Shown here: one piece after another, positions 25,398-34,444 of the stretch | Position numbering within the stretch: the stretch's first letter is position 1 | Layout: the number at the start of each line of letters is the position of its first letter | Origin: an uncultured SAR86 cluster bacterium | Lineage (GTDB): Bacteria > Pseudomonadota > Gammaproteobacteria > Magnimaribacterales > AG-339-G14 | NCBI GenBank assembly: GCA_902561325.1 | Contig: CACEOL010000010.1 | Coordinates: 1-37,549, forward strand | Direction: 5' to 3' | Length of the DNA: 37,549 nt | Position numbers and translations under genes: made by a program | Notes under the pieces: generated by a model | Database searches by the model: none | Seen by the model: only the letters and a program-made list of their open reading frames with translations | Told to the model about the DNA's origin: nothing

Positions 25398-26828
25398 TCT
25401 ATCTAAATATTCTTTCCAGATTTCATACCTTTTCAAATCGTAACTGGTATCTGGATTATATTCTGCTTTAGGTGACCAATTCCTAGAAATATCTTTCAGA
25501 GAAACTTCTCCAGCTCCAATGCCAGCAAGATAAGCAGCGCCTAAAGCGGTGGATTCAACTGTTTTAGAGCACAAAACCTCTAATTCAATAATGCTAGATA
25601 AAATTTGATTAAAGAAAGCATTTCTCGTTAAACCACCATCAATTCTTACACTATCTACTTTTATGCCATCACTTACTAAAGAAGATATGATCTCTTTAGT
25701 TTGAAAAGCGACTGCTTCGTGAGTAGCCAAACTCAATTCTTTACTCCCAGTATCTCTTGTAAGTCCAAAAATAGCTCCTCTGGCATCAGGAACCCAATGC
25801 GGAGCTCCTAAACCTACAAAAGCAGGAATTAGAAAAACATTGGAATTGGGATCTGCTCTTTTAGCAAGTTCTTCCGATTCGCTGACATCTTCAAAAAAAT
25901 TCATCTTATCTCTAAGCCATTGAAAATTAGCTCCAGCCATAAAAATACTTCCCTCTAGGGCGTAGCATAAATCATCGACATGATAGGCTATGGTTGATAG
26001 AAGTTTGTTTGTGGAGTTTTGTCTTTTTTTCCCAGTGTTTGCCATTAAAAAACATCCCGTGCCATAGGTACTTTTTAACTGTCCTTTAGCAAAACAACCT
26101 TGTCCTATTAAAGATGCTTGTTGATCTCCTGCAATACCAGATATTTTAATTTCTCCCCCAAAAAGTTTGGTTGAGCCGAAATCAGCAGTATTCTTTGTTA
26201 CCTCTGGTAGGTTTAAGCCACCTAGCTCAAATATACCTAATAAACTTTCATCCCATTTGACAGAATTAATATTCAATAATGATGTCCTGGATGCATTTGT
26301 TACATCCGTTTTAAAGCTTTTTCCTTCTGTTAACATCCAAACAAGAAATGTATCGATGGTGCCAAAAAAATATTTACTTGAATCAATTTTATGTTCTTTC
26401 AACAACCAACGGGCTTTAGTTGCTGAAAAATAAGGATCAAGTAAAAGGCCAGTTTTTTCAGTTACTTCTGACTCAATACCTTTGGCTTTAAGTTCTTCAC
26501 AGAATTCAGCTGTTCTTCGGTCTTGCCAAACAATGGCTTTATTTAAAACTCTGCCATCTTTATCCCAAAGCATGACCGTTTCTCTTTGATTGGTGATACC
26601 AATAGAAATCACATCAGAGCTGTTAACACTATTTTTGCTCATTAAGGATTTCACCGTACTTAGAACCGAGGTCCAAATTTCCTGAGAGTCGTGCTCTACC
26701 AAGCCTTCAGCAGGATAGTATTGTTTAAACTCTTGCTGTTCTTGCGTTATCTGATTGAAGGAGCTGTCGTATAAGACCGCCCTTGAGCTCGTGGTGCCTT
26801 GATCTATGGAGATGTAATACTTAGACAT
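25386..26828 (-). CDS. glpK: Glycerol kinase
   Basis: GlpK phosphorylates glycerol to glycerol 3-phosphate. The ATG at 26826-26828 gives 480 aa beginning MSKYYISIDQGTTSSRAV; a longer frame from 26846 adds six residues without support. FGGY family motifs are DQGTTSSRAVLYD, WQDRRTAEFCEEL, GIAGDQQASLIGQGCF, STYGTGCFLMANTG, LGAPHWVPDARG and RIDGGLTRNAFF near the C-terminus. No glpF or glpD is adjacent; together with plsB and the GDPD gene in this window it feeds the glycerol 3-phosphate pool. DnaA boxes and the nrdA control region lie just upstream. Confidence 0.97.
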   Translation of the reverse strand: MSKYYISIDQGTTSSRAVLYDSSFNQITQEQQEFKQYYPAEGLVEHDSQEIWTSVLSTVKSLMSKNSVNSSDVISIGITNQRETVMLWDKDGRVLNKAIVWQDRRTAEFCEELKAKGIESEVTEKTGLLLDPYFSATKARWLLKEHKIDSSKYFFGTIDTFLVWMLTEGKSFKTDVTNASRTSLLNINSVKWDESLLGIFELGGLNLPEVTKNTADFGSTKLFGGEIKISGIAGDQQASLIGQGCFAKGQLKSTYGTGCFLMANTGKKRQNSTNKLLSTIAYHVDDLCYALEGSIFMAGANFQWLRDKMNFFEDVSESEELAKRADPNSNVFLIPAFVGLGAPHWVPDARGAIFGLTRDTGSKELSLATHEAVAFQTKEIISSLVSDGIKVDSVRIDGGLTRNAFFNQILSSIIELEVLCSKTVESTALGAAYLAGIGAGEVSLKDISRNWSPKAEYNPDTSYDLKRYEIWKEYLDRLIS

Positions 26829-26836
26829 GAAAACAT

Positions 26837-26866
26837 TTATATACACTTATACACAGCCTATCCACT
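26837..26866 (+). promoter_or_regulatory. Tandem DnaA boxes upstream of nrdA/glpK
   Basis: TTATACACA (26847-26855) is a perfect DnaA box. TTATATACA (26837-26845) and CTATCCACT (26858-26866) are one- and two-mismatch copies in the same orientation. DnaA boxes upstream of nrdAB are known in E. coli, where DnaA helps tie dNTP supply to replication, so this placement is meaningful. Confidence 0.55.
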
Positions 26867-26887
26867 AAATTTTCATAAATTGTTGTA

Positions 26888-26916
26888 TTGCTTTTTTGGT
26901 AAAAACCCTTTATCTT
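26888..26916 (+). promoter_or_regulatory. Candidate nrdA promoter
   Basis: TTGCTT (26888-26893) and TATCTT (26911-26916) are 17 bases apart, each with four of six consensus bases. Transcription would start near 26923. The -10 lies inside the upstream NrdR box, which fits repression. Confidence 0.4.
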
Positions 26917-26951
26917 GTACTACATTGTTAAGAAAACACAATATGTTGTGT
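26905..26951 (+). promoter_or_regulatory. NrdR box pair controlling nrdAB
   Basis: ACACAATATGTTGTGT (26936-26951) matches the NrdR consensus ACACwATATwTwGTGT in all but one base and is part of a longer palindrome. A degenerate copy, ACCCTTTATCTTGTAC (26905-26920), matches 11 of 16 positions and begins exactly 31 bases upstream. NrdR sites come in pairs about three helical turns apart, so the spacing supports both. NrdR represses ribonucleotide reductase genes when dATP is high. Confidence 0.85.
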
Positions 26952-26993
26952 TTTTTATGCCCATTTTAGCTAATTTTTTAAGAAGGAATTTTT

Positions 26994-29810
26994 TTGGAAA
27001 CAACAGAAACCATAGAAGAGAATAAGCAAGAAAGAGTCCAATCTGAACCAAAAAAACCCATGGTTTCGCCTGGCCAGTTAAGGATTATAAAGAGAAACGG
27101 ATCTGTCGTTGACTTTGACGGTTCAAAAATAGAAATTGCTATAACAAAGGCTTTCCTGGCTGTACATACCAGTGCTGCAGCTGCATCTTCAAGCGTTCAT
27201 AGTAGAGTATCGGCTTTAAGTAGCCAAGTAGAAGATATCTTTAGAAAGAGAATGCCTTCTGGTGGAACCATACATATAGAAGAAATACAAGATCAGGTAG
27301 AACTAGCTTTGATGCGCTCCGAAGAGCATAAGGTCGCAAGAGAATATGTTTTATACCGCGCTGAAAGAGCAAACCAAAGAGCAATAGAAACTCATATTCA
27401 CGATCGTCCAGAAAAAGAGGAACTTAAAACTTCTGAAAGAATTGAAATTATTGCCAGAGAAGCATGTAATGGCTTAGAGGGAACAGACAGTGAAAAAATT
27501 ATTTCAGAAGCAAACAAAAACCTTTATGAAGGAGCGCCGGAACATGAAGTAAAAGAAGCATTGGTTCTCTCGGCGCGTTCGCTCGTCGAAATAGAGCCAA
27601 ACTATACTTTTGCAACAGCACGAATTTTATTGGACAGTCTTAGATCAGAAGCTCTTTCTTTTCTTGAAATTACAGAGAATGCAACCCATGAGGAGATGAC
27701 AGCTTTCTACCCTGACGCTCTAAATGCGTTTATAAAAAAAGGGATTGAGCTAGAACTGCTTAACCCAGAGCTAGAAAAATATGACTTAGATTTGCTCGGT
27801 AAAGCAATAATTCCAAACAATGATTTACTTTTTTCCTACTTAGGGATTCAAACTCTATACGACAGGTATTTCATTCACTCAAATGAAATTAGATTTGAAC
27901 TTCCACAAGTATTCTTTATGAGAGTTGCAATGGGCTTGGCTTTAAATGAAGAAAATAGAGAGCAGCGAGCTTTGGAATTCTACGAATTATTGTCGTCATT
28001 CGACTACATGAGTTCAACGCCAACTCTTTTCAATTCAGGAACTCTGCATTCCCAATTATCTTCATGTTATTTGACTACTGTTCCAGACGACTTGCATGGA
28101 ATTTATGGCGCCCTTCAAGATAACGCCATGCTTTCTAAATGGGCAGGTGGTCTTGGAAATGACTGGACACCTGTAAGAGGAATGGGAGCTCACATTAAAG
28201 GGACAAACGGAAAATCCCAAGGAGTGGTGCCATTTTTAAAGGTGGTTAACGATACAGCAGTTGCTGTTAATCAAGGCGGTAAAAGAAAGGGGGCAGTTTG
28301 CGCATATCTGGAAACTTGGCATCTAGATATCGAAGAATTTGTGGAACTAAGAAAAAATACTGGAGACGACAGAAGAAGAACACATGATATGAACACGGCC
28401 AATTGGGTTCCGGACCTTTTCATGGAAAGAGTGTTTGAAGGAAAAAAGTGGACCCTCTTCACTCCAAATGAAACTCCTGAATTGCATGATTTATCTGGTG
28501 AAGCTTTCAAAGAAAAGTATGAAGAATATGAAAAGCTTGCTCAAGATGGAAAGCTTAAAGCTTATAAAGAAGTGGAAGCAGAAGAGTTATGGCGAAAGAT
28601 ACTATCTATGCTTTTTGAAACTGGTCATCCTTGGATAACTTTCAAAGACGCATGTAACTTAAGATCTCCACAGCAACATACAGGGGTAATTCATTCATCA
28701 AATCTATGTACGGAAATTACACTTAATACTTCAAACGATGAAATTGCAGTTTGTAACTTAGGCTCAATCAATATTCCTAATCATCTTGATGAAGAAGGAA
28801 ACCTAGACAAAGACAAACTTGAAAAGAACGTAACAACAGCAATCCGAATGCTCGATAACGTCATAGATATAAATTACTATGCAGTGCCTCAAGCAGAAAA
28901 CTCAAACTTCAAACATCGACCTATAGGTATGGGTATCATGGGCTTTCAAGACGCGTTATACATTAAGAAAATACCTTATGCATCAGAAGCAGCAGTTGAC
29001 TTTGCTGATGAGTCGATGGAATTAGTGAGTTACATGGCAATAAACGCATCTTCTGATTTAGCTAAAGAAAGAGGTTCTTACTCTTCTTATGAAGGCTCCC
29101 TTTGGAGCCAAGGAATATTGCCACTCGACTCAATAGACATTCTTAAAAAACAAAGGGGCAAAGACTACATTGAAGTTGATAAGACAACTCGTCTCGATTG
29201 GGATTCATTAAGAAAAAAAGTCAAAACCCAGGGTATGAGAAACTCAAACACAATGGCAATTGCGCCAACGGCAACAATTGCTAATATCACAGGCTTAACT
29301 CAATCAATCGAACCAACCTATTCAAACCTGTTTGTAAAATCAAATCTTTCAGGAGAATTTACAGTCATAAACATGCATCTGGTAGATGCACTGAAAGAAA
29401 TAAATATGTGGGATGAGGTTATGGTTTACGATCTTAAAAACCTTAACGGAAGCTTAGAAAGTATAGCCAGAGTACCAGAAGACATTAAGAAACTGTTTGC
29501 TACCTCTTTTGAGGTGGAGCCCAAATGGCTAATAGAAGCAGCAAGCAGAAGACAAAAGTGGATAGATCAAAGTCAGTCATTGAATCTCTATGTTTCAGAG
29601 CCTAATGGGAAGAAACTCGATGTCATGTATCGAATGGCTTGGCTAAGAGGTTTAAAAACGACTTACTATCTAAGATCAAGAAGTGCCACAACAACAGAAA
29701 AATCAACAATAACCAATATGGAACTTAACGCTGTCAAGACTGAACCTAAGAACTACGATCAGCCGGAAGCATGTTCCATTGATGATCCTGACTGCGAGGC
29801 ATGTCAGTAA
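26994..29810 (+). CDS. nrdA: Ribonucleoside-diphosphate reductase class Ia, alpha subunit
   Basis: NrdA reduces ribonucleoside diphosphates to deoxy forms with NrdB's tyrosyl radical. The start is TTG at 26994, six bases after AAGGA, with no better ATG upstream. The 938-aa protein is longer than E. coli NrdA (761) and resembles the Pseudomonas type: an ATP-cone (GQLRIIKRNGSVVDFDGSKIE, residues ~27-120), a second helical region (~145-225), then the catalytic barrel with SQLSSCYL, SNLCTEI (active-site Asn/Cys/Glu), and the C-terminal redox tail CSIDDPDCEACQ with CxxC-like pair. nrdB follows 18 bases later with its own strong SD. Confidence 0.96.
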   Translation: METTETIEENKQERVQSEPKKPMVSPGQLRIIKRNGSVVDFDGSKIEIAITKAFLAVHTSAAAASSSVHSRVSALSSQVEDIFRKRMPSGGTIHIEEIQDQVELALMRSEEHKVAREYVLYRAERANQRAIETHIHDRPEKEELKTSERIEIIAREACNGLEGTDSEKIISEANKNLYEGAPEHEVKEALVLSARSLVEIEPNYTFATARILLDSLRSEALSFLEITENATHEEMTAFYPDALNAFIKKGIELELLNPELEKYDLDLLGKAIIPNNDLLFSYLGIQTLYDRYFIHSNEIRFELPQVFFMRVAMGLALNEENREQRALEFYELLSSFDYMSSTPTLFNSGTLHSQLSSCYLTTVPDDLHGIYGALQDNAMLSKWAGGLGNDWTPVRGMGAHIKGTNGKSQGVVPFLKVVNDTAVAVNQGGKRKGAVCAYLETWHLDIEEFVELRKNTGDDRRRTHDMNTANWVPDLFMERVFEGKKWTLFTPNETPELHDLSGEAFKEKYEEYEKLAQDGKLKAYKEVEAEELWRKILSMLFETGHPWITFKDACNLRSPQQHTGVIHSSNLCTEITLNTSNDEIAVCNLGSINIPNHLDEEGNLDKDKLEKNVTTAIRMLDNVIDINYYAVPQAENSNFKHRPIGMGIMGFQDALYIKKIPYASEAAVDFADESMELVSYMAINASSDLAKERGSYSSYEGSLWSQGILPLDSIDILKKQRGKDYIEVDKTTRLDWDSLRKKVKTQGMRNSNTMAIAPTATIANITGLTQSIEPTYSNLFVKSNLSGEFTVINMHLVDALKEINMWDEVMVYDLKNLNGSLESIARVPEDIKKLFATSFEVEPKWLIEAASRRQKWIDQSQSLNLYVSEPNGKKLDVMYRMAWLRGLKTTYYLRSRSATTTEKSTITNMELNAVKTEPKNYDQPEACSIDDPDCEACQ

Positions 29811-29828
29811 TTTTATAAGGAGGTAGTT

Positions 29829-31067
29829 ATGTTAACTTGGGATGACTTTAACTCAGAAGAAACACAAAAAACGCCAGTATCAGAACCAGTCAAAGTAGAA
29901 GCTGCAATGCAACAATCAACAGTTGTGAAAGATGATGCTATTACCCCTTCATCTAAACCACCAGTAAGTACAGGCTCAATTAATGACGTATCTGAAGCTT
30001 TGGAAAATCTAGACATAGAAAAAGGCTTGGAAGAACTAGAAGGTGCATCAAGTAGAGTGGATGTTGATCAAAAACAAATGATCAATTGTCGTGCGGACGT
30101 AAACCAATTGGTCCCTTTCAAATACGATTGGGCCTGGCAGAAATATCTTGATGGAAGTGCCAATCATTGGATGCCGCAAGAAATAAATATGACTGCTGAT
30201 GTAGCTCTTTGGAAAGATCCAAATGGTCTTACTGAGGACGAAAGAAGAATCGTTATGAGAAACCTTGGATTTTTCTCCACAGCAGACTCTTTAGTAGCAA
30301 ATAATATTGTTTTATCCGTATACCGACACATCACAAATCCGGAATGTAGGCAGTACTTGTTAAGACAAGCTTTAGAAGAAGCAATTCATACTCATGCCTA
30401 TCAATATGTAATCGAATCTCTAGGCATGGATGAAGGAGAAATTTTCAACATGTACAAGGAAATCCCATCAGTAGCCAGAAAAGCTGCTTGGGCCCTTCCT
30501 TTCACCGAATCTCTTGCTGACCAAAATTTCAAAACCGGTTCATTAGAAGACGACAAGACTTTATTAAGAAATCTAATTGCCTTTTACTGTGTATTGGAAG
30601 GAATTTTCTTTTACTGTGGTTTCACCCAAATATTATCCATGGGCAACAGAAATAAAATGACAGGAACAGCTGAGCAGTTTCAATATATTTTAAGAGATGA
30701 ATCTATGCATGTTAATTTTGGAATAGACATGATTAATCAAATTAAACTGGAAAATCCCCAGCTCTGGGACGAAGCTATGCAAACAGAAGCTAGGAATATG
30801 ATTTTGCAAGGAACTCAATTAGAAATCGAGTACGCTCATGACACAATGCCAGGTGGAATTTTAGGGATGAACGCTGAAAGCATGTCTGATTATTTAAAAT
30901 TCATTGCAAACCGAAGACTTACCCAAATTGGACTTGAAGAAGAATTTCCTAATGCAACTAATCCTTTTCCTTGGATGTCTGAGATTATGGACTTGCGTAA
31001 AGAAAAGAATTTCTTTGAAACTCGCGTCATTGAATACCAGACTGGTGGCGCTTTGAGTTGGGACTAA
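29829..31067 (+). CDS. nrdB: Ribonucleoside-diphosphate reductase class Ia, beta subunit
   Basis: NrdB houses the diiron centre and tyrosyl radical. The 412-aa protein has a disordered N-terminal extension (~85 residues rich in Ser/Thr/Pro/Glu) absent from E. coli NrdB but seen in Pseudomonas-type enzymes. The metal/radical block [11 protein letters not shown] aligns Glu, His and radical Tyr with E. coli E115, H118 and Y122; later ligands are in [12 protein letters not shown] and [11 protein letters not shown]. The C-terminus ([10 protein letters not shown]) is the usual NrdA-binding tail. SD GGAGG precedes ATG. The 3' end overlaps the next gene by ten bases. Confidence 0.97.
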   Translation: MLTWDDFNSEETQKTPVSEPVKVEAAMQQSTVVKDDAITPSSKPPVSTGSINDVSEALENLDIEKGLEELEGASSRVDVDQKQMINCRADVNQLVPFKYDWAWQKYLDGSANHWMPQEINMTADVALWKDPNGLTEDERRIVMRNLGFFSTADSLVANNIVLSVYRHITNPECRQYLLRQALEEAIHTHAYQYVIESLGMDEGEIFNMYKEIPSVARKAAWALPFTESLADQNFKTGSLEDDKTLLRNLIAFYCVLEGIFFYCGFTQILSMGNRNKMTGTAEQFQYILRDESMHVNFGIDMINQIKLENPQLWDEAMQTEARNMILQGTQLEIEYAHDTMPGGILGMNAESMSDYLKFIANRRLTQIGLEEEFPNATNPFPWMSEIMDLRKEKNFFETRVIEYQTGGALSWD

Positions 31068-31816
31068 GAAAAAAGAACTATCCCTTAATAGTTGCGCATC
31101 GTGGAGCTTCGATGGAAGCTCCCGAAAATACTCTACCAGCATATATTAAAGCTTGGGATCAAGGCGTTGATGCAGTTGAACTTGATGTTAGAGAAACAAA
31201 AGATAAAAGATTAATCTGTATTCACGATGAAAGTTTGGGTAGGGTCAGTGAAAGTGAATATATAATCTCCCAGGAAAACCTTGATGCTTTGAAAACTGTA
31301 GACGTAGGTAGCTTTCGCTCAAAAAAATTTGCAAATACATTCATCCCTCTTCTCAAAGAAGCGTTTGATTGCAAACCAGAAAATTCTAAAATTTTTGTTG
31401 AAATAAAACCAAGTAAGATTAGCTTTAATGAATTGGATGAAATGATTGAAACCAATGTCATTTCAAAATTGAATACTCATTTTTTAGGTTTTTATCCAAA
31501 TGTTGTTAAAAGTTTAATCCAGAGATTTGATATCCCTGCAACGCTTAGCGTAGTTCCAGCATTTCTTGATTATGACTATATAAAAATTAGCACTATTCTT
31601 GAAAAAAGTAATTCTTTTGGAATAAGTCAGCGTATTGATTCAAAAAAAAGTATGAATTTAATAAAGAAATTTAAAGAGGAAGGGAAATACTGCATTGCCT
31701 GGACTGTGAATAACAAAAAATACATGCGAGATCTAATAGAAATTGGCGCAGACGCAATAATCACTGATAATCCAAAGAAACTAATTAAAGTGATTATGGA
31801 AAAAGTAAATCAATAA
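31058..31816 (+). CDS. Glycerophosphodiester phosphodiesterase (GDPD family)
   Basis: The 252-aa protein cleaves glycerophosphodiesters to glycerol 3-phosphate plus an alcohol. Motifs are [18 protein letters not shown] (first catalytic His, Arg, Glu), [13 protein letters not shown] (metal-binding Glu/Asp), CIHDESLGR (second His) and VEIKP. The C-terminal half with [26 protein letters not shown] is typical. There is no signal peptide, so it is cytosolic, like UgpQ. The start is a TTG inside the nrdB end; translation is probably coupled. Its product feeds plsB. Confidence 0.93.
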   Translation: MGLRKKNYPLIVAHRGASMEAPENTLPAYIKAWDQGVDAVELDVRETKDKRLICIHDESLGRVSESEYIISQENLDALKTVDVGSFRSKKFANTFIPLLKEAFDCKPENSKIFVEIKPSKISFNELDEMIETNVISKLNTHFLGFYPNVVKSLIQRFDIPATLSVVPAFLDYDYIKISTILEKSNSFGISQRIDSKKSMNLIKKFKEEGKYCIAWTVNNKKYMRDLIEIGADAIITDNPKKLIKVIMEKVNQ

Positions 31817-31853
31817 TTTACTAAAGGTTGCATACGGCTGAATCTTGAAATCC

Positions 31854-31880
31854 CCAGTTTTGCATAGAAAACAAAACTGG
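31854..31880 (+). terminator. Stem-loop downstream of the nrdAB-GDPD operon
   Basis: CCAGTTTTG (31854-31862) pairs perfectly with CAAAACTGG (31872-31880) over a nine-base loop. No T run follows on either strand, so it may be an RNA-stabilising hairpin or a weak terminator. It lies between convergent genes. Confidence 0.45.
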
Positions 31881-31925
31881 AGAGATTTATAAAATTGAAT
31901 TTGACTATTAGAGGGCTGGTTAGCC

Positions 31926-32834
31926 TTAGCCTTTCATTATCAATTCAAAGATTTTTTGCGATTGTTCGCCGCCTTGGTAACAAGGTCTCGCGTCCTTCAT
32001 GTCAGAGATCTCATCCCATTTTTCTGCAATGTTTTCTGCTGTCATGTCTTCACCGGTACCTAAGTTGACCCCCATAGTTTCATGAACAAAAACTCTAGCG
32101 AAAACTCCAGCGCCTGCTGACATGATGACTCCTGTTGGAGCATCTTCAGAGACCATATAGGTTACTGCTGGGGTTACGTGATCAGGTTGAATCTGGTCTA
32201 AAACTTCTCCAGGCATCAAATCCTCAGTCATTCTAGTTCCCGCTACTGGAGCAAGAGCGTTACATTTGATGTTGTATTTAGCCCCTTCTAGTTTAAGCGT
32301 ATTGATTAAACCTACCACGCCCATTTTTGCTGCACCATAATTTGTTTGTCCAAAATTTCCATATAAACCGCTGGATGATGAAGTTACAACAATTCTGCCA
32401 TAATTCTGTTCTTTCATAATTTCCCAAACTGCCTTTGTACAGTTCACTGTTCCCATTAAATGAACTTCTAAAACCATACGGAAATCTTCATCGGTAACTT
32501 TTGAAAAAGATTTATCTCTAAGAATTCCAGCATTGTTAATTAAGATATCTATTCTGCCGTAGGCATCCATAGTTTGTTTAACCATTTCCTCGACTTGAGC
32601 AACATCTGTGACACTTGCTCCATTAGCCATTGCCTCTCCACCTGCCGCTTTAATTTCTTCTACGACCTTTTCTGCTGCCGATAAAGAACCATCATCAGAA
32701 CCATCTACGTTTCCACCAAGATCGTTAACAACAACCTTAGCCCCTCTCTTTGCTAAATCTAAAGCATGACATCTACCTAGTCCGCCACCAGCTCCAGTTA
32801 CAACGGCAACTTTTCCATCAAAATTAATAGTCAT
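31926..32834 (-). CDS. SDR, MFE-2-like 3-hydroxyacyl-CoA dehydrogenase
   Basis: The 302-aa SDR has TGAGGGLGRCHALDLAKRG and VVVNDLGGNVDG, typical of the dehydrogenase part of multifunctional enzyme type 2 (HSD17B4/FOX2-like). Also present are NNAGILRDKSFSKVTDEDF, catalytic Ser in VVTSSSSGLYGNFGQTNYGAAK and the Tyr/Lys pair. It probably oxidises a (3R)-hydroxyacyl-CoA with NAD in fatty acid or sterol breakdown. AAGGAG precedes ATG 32834. It diverges from the thiolase-like gene and the two may share a regulatory region of only 58 bases. The exact substrate cannot be told. Confidence 0.9.
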   Translation of the reverse strand: MTINFDGKVAVVTGAGGGLGRCHALDLAKRGAKVVVNDLGGNVDGSDDGSLSAAEKVVEEIKAAGGEAMANGASVTDVAQVEEMVKQTMDAYGRIDILINNAGILRDKSFSKVTDEDFRMVLEVHLMGTVNCTKAVWEIMKEQNYGRIVVTSSSSGLYGNFGQTNYGAAKMGVVGLINTLKLEGAKYNIKCNALAPVAGTRMTEDLMPGEVLDQIQPDHVTPAVTYMVSEDAPTGVIMSAGAGVFARVFVHETMGVNLGTGEDMTAENIAEKWDEISDMKDARPCYQGGEQSQKIFELIMKG

Positions 32835-32892
32835 TTAGTTCTCCTTGTTATTTAATATGCGTTTGATTAATTCAAGTCGGTAATATTACATC

Positions 32893-34434
32893 TTGTCAGA
32901 ACGTAAGCAAAATAAAATAATTGATAAACGAGCTCCTGTCATCATTGGTGTCGGTGACTTTGTTGATAGATCGAAAGAAGATGGGCTGAACCCACAAGAA
33001 CTTCTTGCAAAAGCTTGTGAGCACGCAATCCAAGACTCTGGTATCGGAGAATTAAACAAACACATTGATTATTTAGGCGTAGTTAGATTCACAGTGGATT
33101 TTCTTACCGCAACAAACCAATCAAGCTTTCAATATTCAAACTTTCCAAGAACTCTTGCAAATAAACTAAGTATCTCAGCAAAAAATGAAGTATATGCGCC
33201 GATGGGTGGTAATAGCCCGCAAGTATTGTTAGAAGACGCTCTGGTTAAAATTTCTTCTGGGGAAACAGATTGCGCTTTGCTCTCAGGTGGCGAAGCTCTT
33301 CAAACAATGATAGCAAAGTTAAAAGCAGGCATGTCTTTGGATTGGTTAGACGAGCCAGGAGGCTCTCCGGAAATGATAGGTAATAATGATATTGGCTTTT
33401 CAGATCACGAAAAGTTACATGGGATGGACTTGCCAACTAACGTATACCCTCTTTTTGCTCAGGCACTTAGAAAAGAACAGAAGAAAACTGCAGCTACCCA
33501 TCTTGATGAATGTAGTTCTTTATTCAGTGAATTCAGCAAGATTGCAGCTAAAAATCCTTATTCTTGGTTTCCTTCCTATCGCAGTGCAACAGAGATTGCT
33601 GAAGAAACGCCAAACAATCGAATGGTTGGTTTTCCCTATACGAAATATTTAAATTCAGTCATCCGAGTCAATATGGCTTCTGCTTTTGTTCTGATGTCAC
33701 AAAGCAAAGCTGATGAACTTAATATTGCAGAAAATAAAAGAGTTTATGTTCATGGCTGCTCTATTATCAATGATATTTGGAACGTCACAGAAAGACCTGA
33801 TTTTCATTCTTCACCTGCAATCAAGACATGCGTGAATCAATCTTTGGATCAAGCTGGAATTTCTTTATCCGAAATAGAACACTTTGATTTATATTCTTGT
33901 TTCCCTTCAGCAGTACAAATTGCAAAAAAAGAATTGGGTATCCCGGAAGAAAAAAAAGATTTAACAGTTACAGGGGGTTTGCCCTACTTTGGAGGTCCTG
34001 GAAATTCTTACACGATGTTTTCAACTACAGAAATGGTAAGACAACTTAGAAAAAAACCTCAAACATACGGATTGCTTACTGCAAATTCATGGTTTATCAC
34101 CAAGCACGCAGCTCTTGTAATGTCGACAATCCCAGCTAATCCTTTTGAAAAAATAAATAATAGTTCTGTTCAAAAAGATATCAACTCGAAAGCCATTCAA
34201 AATTTCACGAAAACACCTTCAGGAAATGGAAAGATAGATACTTATACCGTCATCAATGGACGAAAAGGTTTAGAATTTGCATTAATTATTGGATCCCTTG
34301 AAGATGGAACTAGATTTATTGCTAATAGCGAAAAAGATGAGATTCTTCTGAATAGCATGATTAAAAATGAGATGTTAGATGCCAAAGTGTCCGTTTCTCA
34401 AAAAGAAGGAAAGAATATTTTTAATTTAATTTAA
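32893..34434 (+). CDS. Thiolase-like protein type 1 (TLP1) with extra C-terminal domain
   Basis: The 513-aa protein has the thiolase fold pattern (RAPVIIGVGDFVDR, ISSGETDCALLSGGEAL, GGLPYFGGPGNSYTMF) but the catalytic residues seem lost: where canonical thiolases have CGSGLQ it reads GGNSPQ, and the GHPLG box reads GGPGN. Residues ~435-513 form an added domain like that of mycobacterial TLP1 proteins. Such proteins bind CoA but appear not to be ordinary thiolases. The start TTG at 32893 has no clear SD; it is assigned because homology begins at once and no ATG is nearby. Beside an acyl-CoA-type SDR, a lipid role is likely. The mdh start follows ten bases later. Confidence 0.82.
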   Translation: MSERKQNKIIDKRAPVIIGVGDFVDRSKEDGLNPQELLAKACEHAIQDSGIGELNKHIDYLGVVRFTVDFLTATNQSSFQYSNFPRTLANKLSISAKNEVYAPMGGNSPQVLLEDALVKISSGETDCALLSGGEALQTMIAKLKAGMSLDWLDEPGGSPEMIGNNDIGFSDHEKLHGMDLPTNVYPLFAQALRKEQKKTAATHLDECSSLFSEFSKIAAKNPYSWFPSYRSATEIAEETPNNRMVGFPYTKYLNSVIRVNMASAFVLMSQSKADELNIAENKRVYVHGCSIINDIWNVTERPDFHSSPAIKTCVNQSLDQAGISLSEIEHFDLYSCFPSAVQIAKKELGIPEEKKDLTVTGGLPYFGGPGNSYTMFSTTEMVRQLRKKPQTYGLLTANSWFITKHAALVMSTIPANPFEKINNSSVQKDINSKAIQNFTKTPSGNGKIDTYTVINGRKGLEFALIIGSLEDGTRFIANSEKDEILLNSMIKNEMLDAKVSVSQKEGKNIFNLI

Positions 34435-34444
34435 GGAAAGATAC

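Noticed and set aside
28271-28510. Antisense open frame within nrdA
   Set aside because: Shadow frame opposite a highly conserved gene with no SD or homology.
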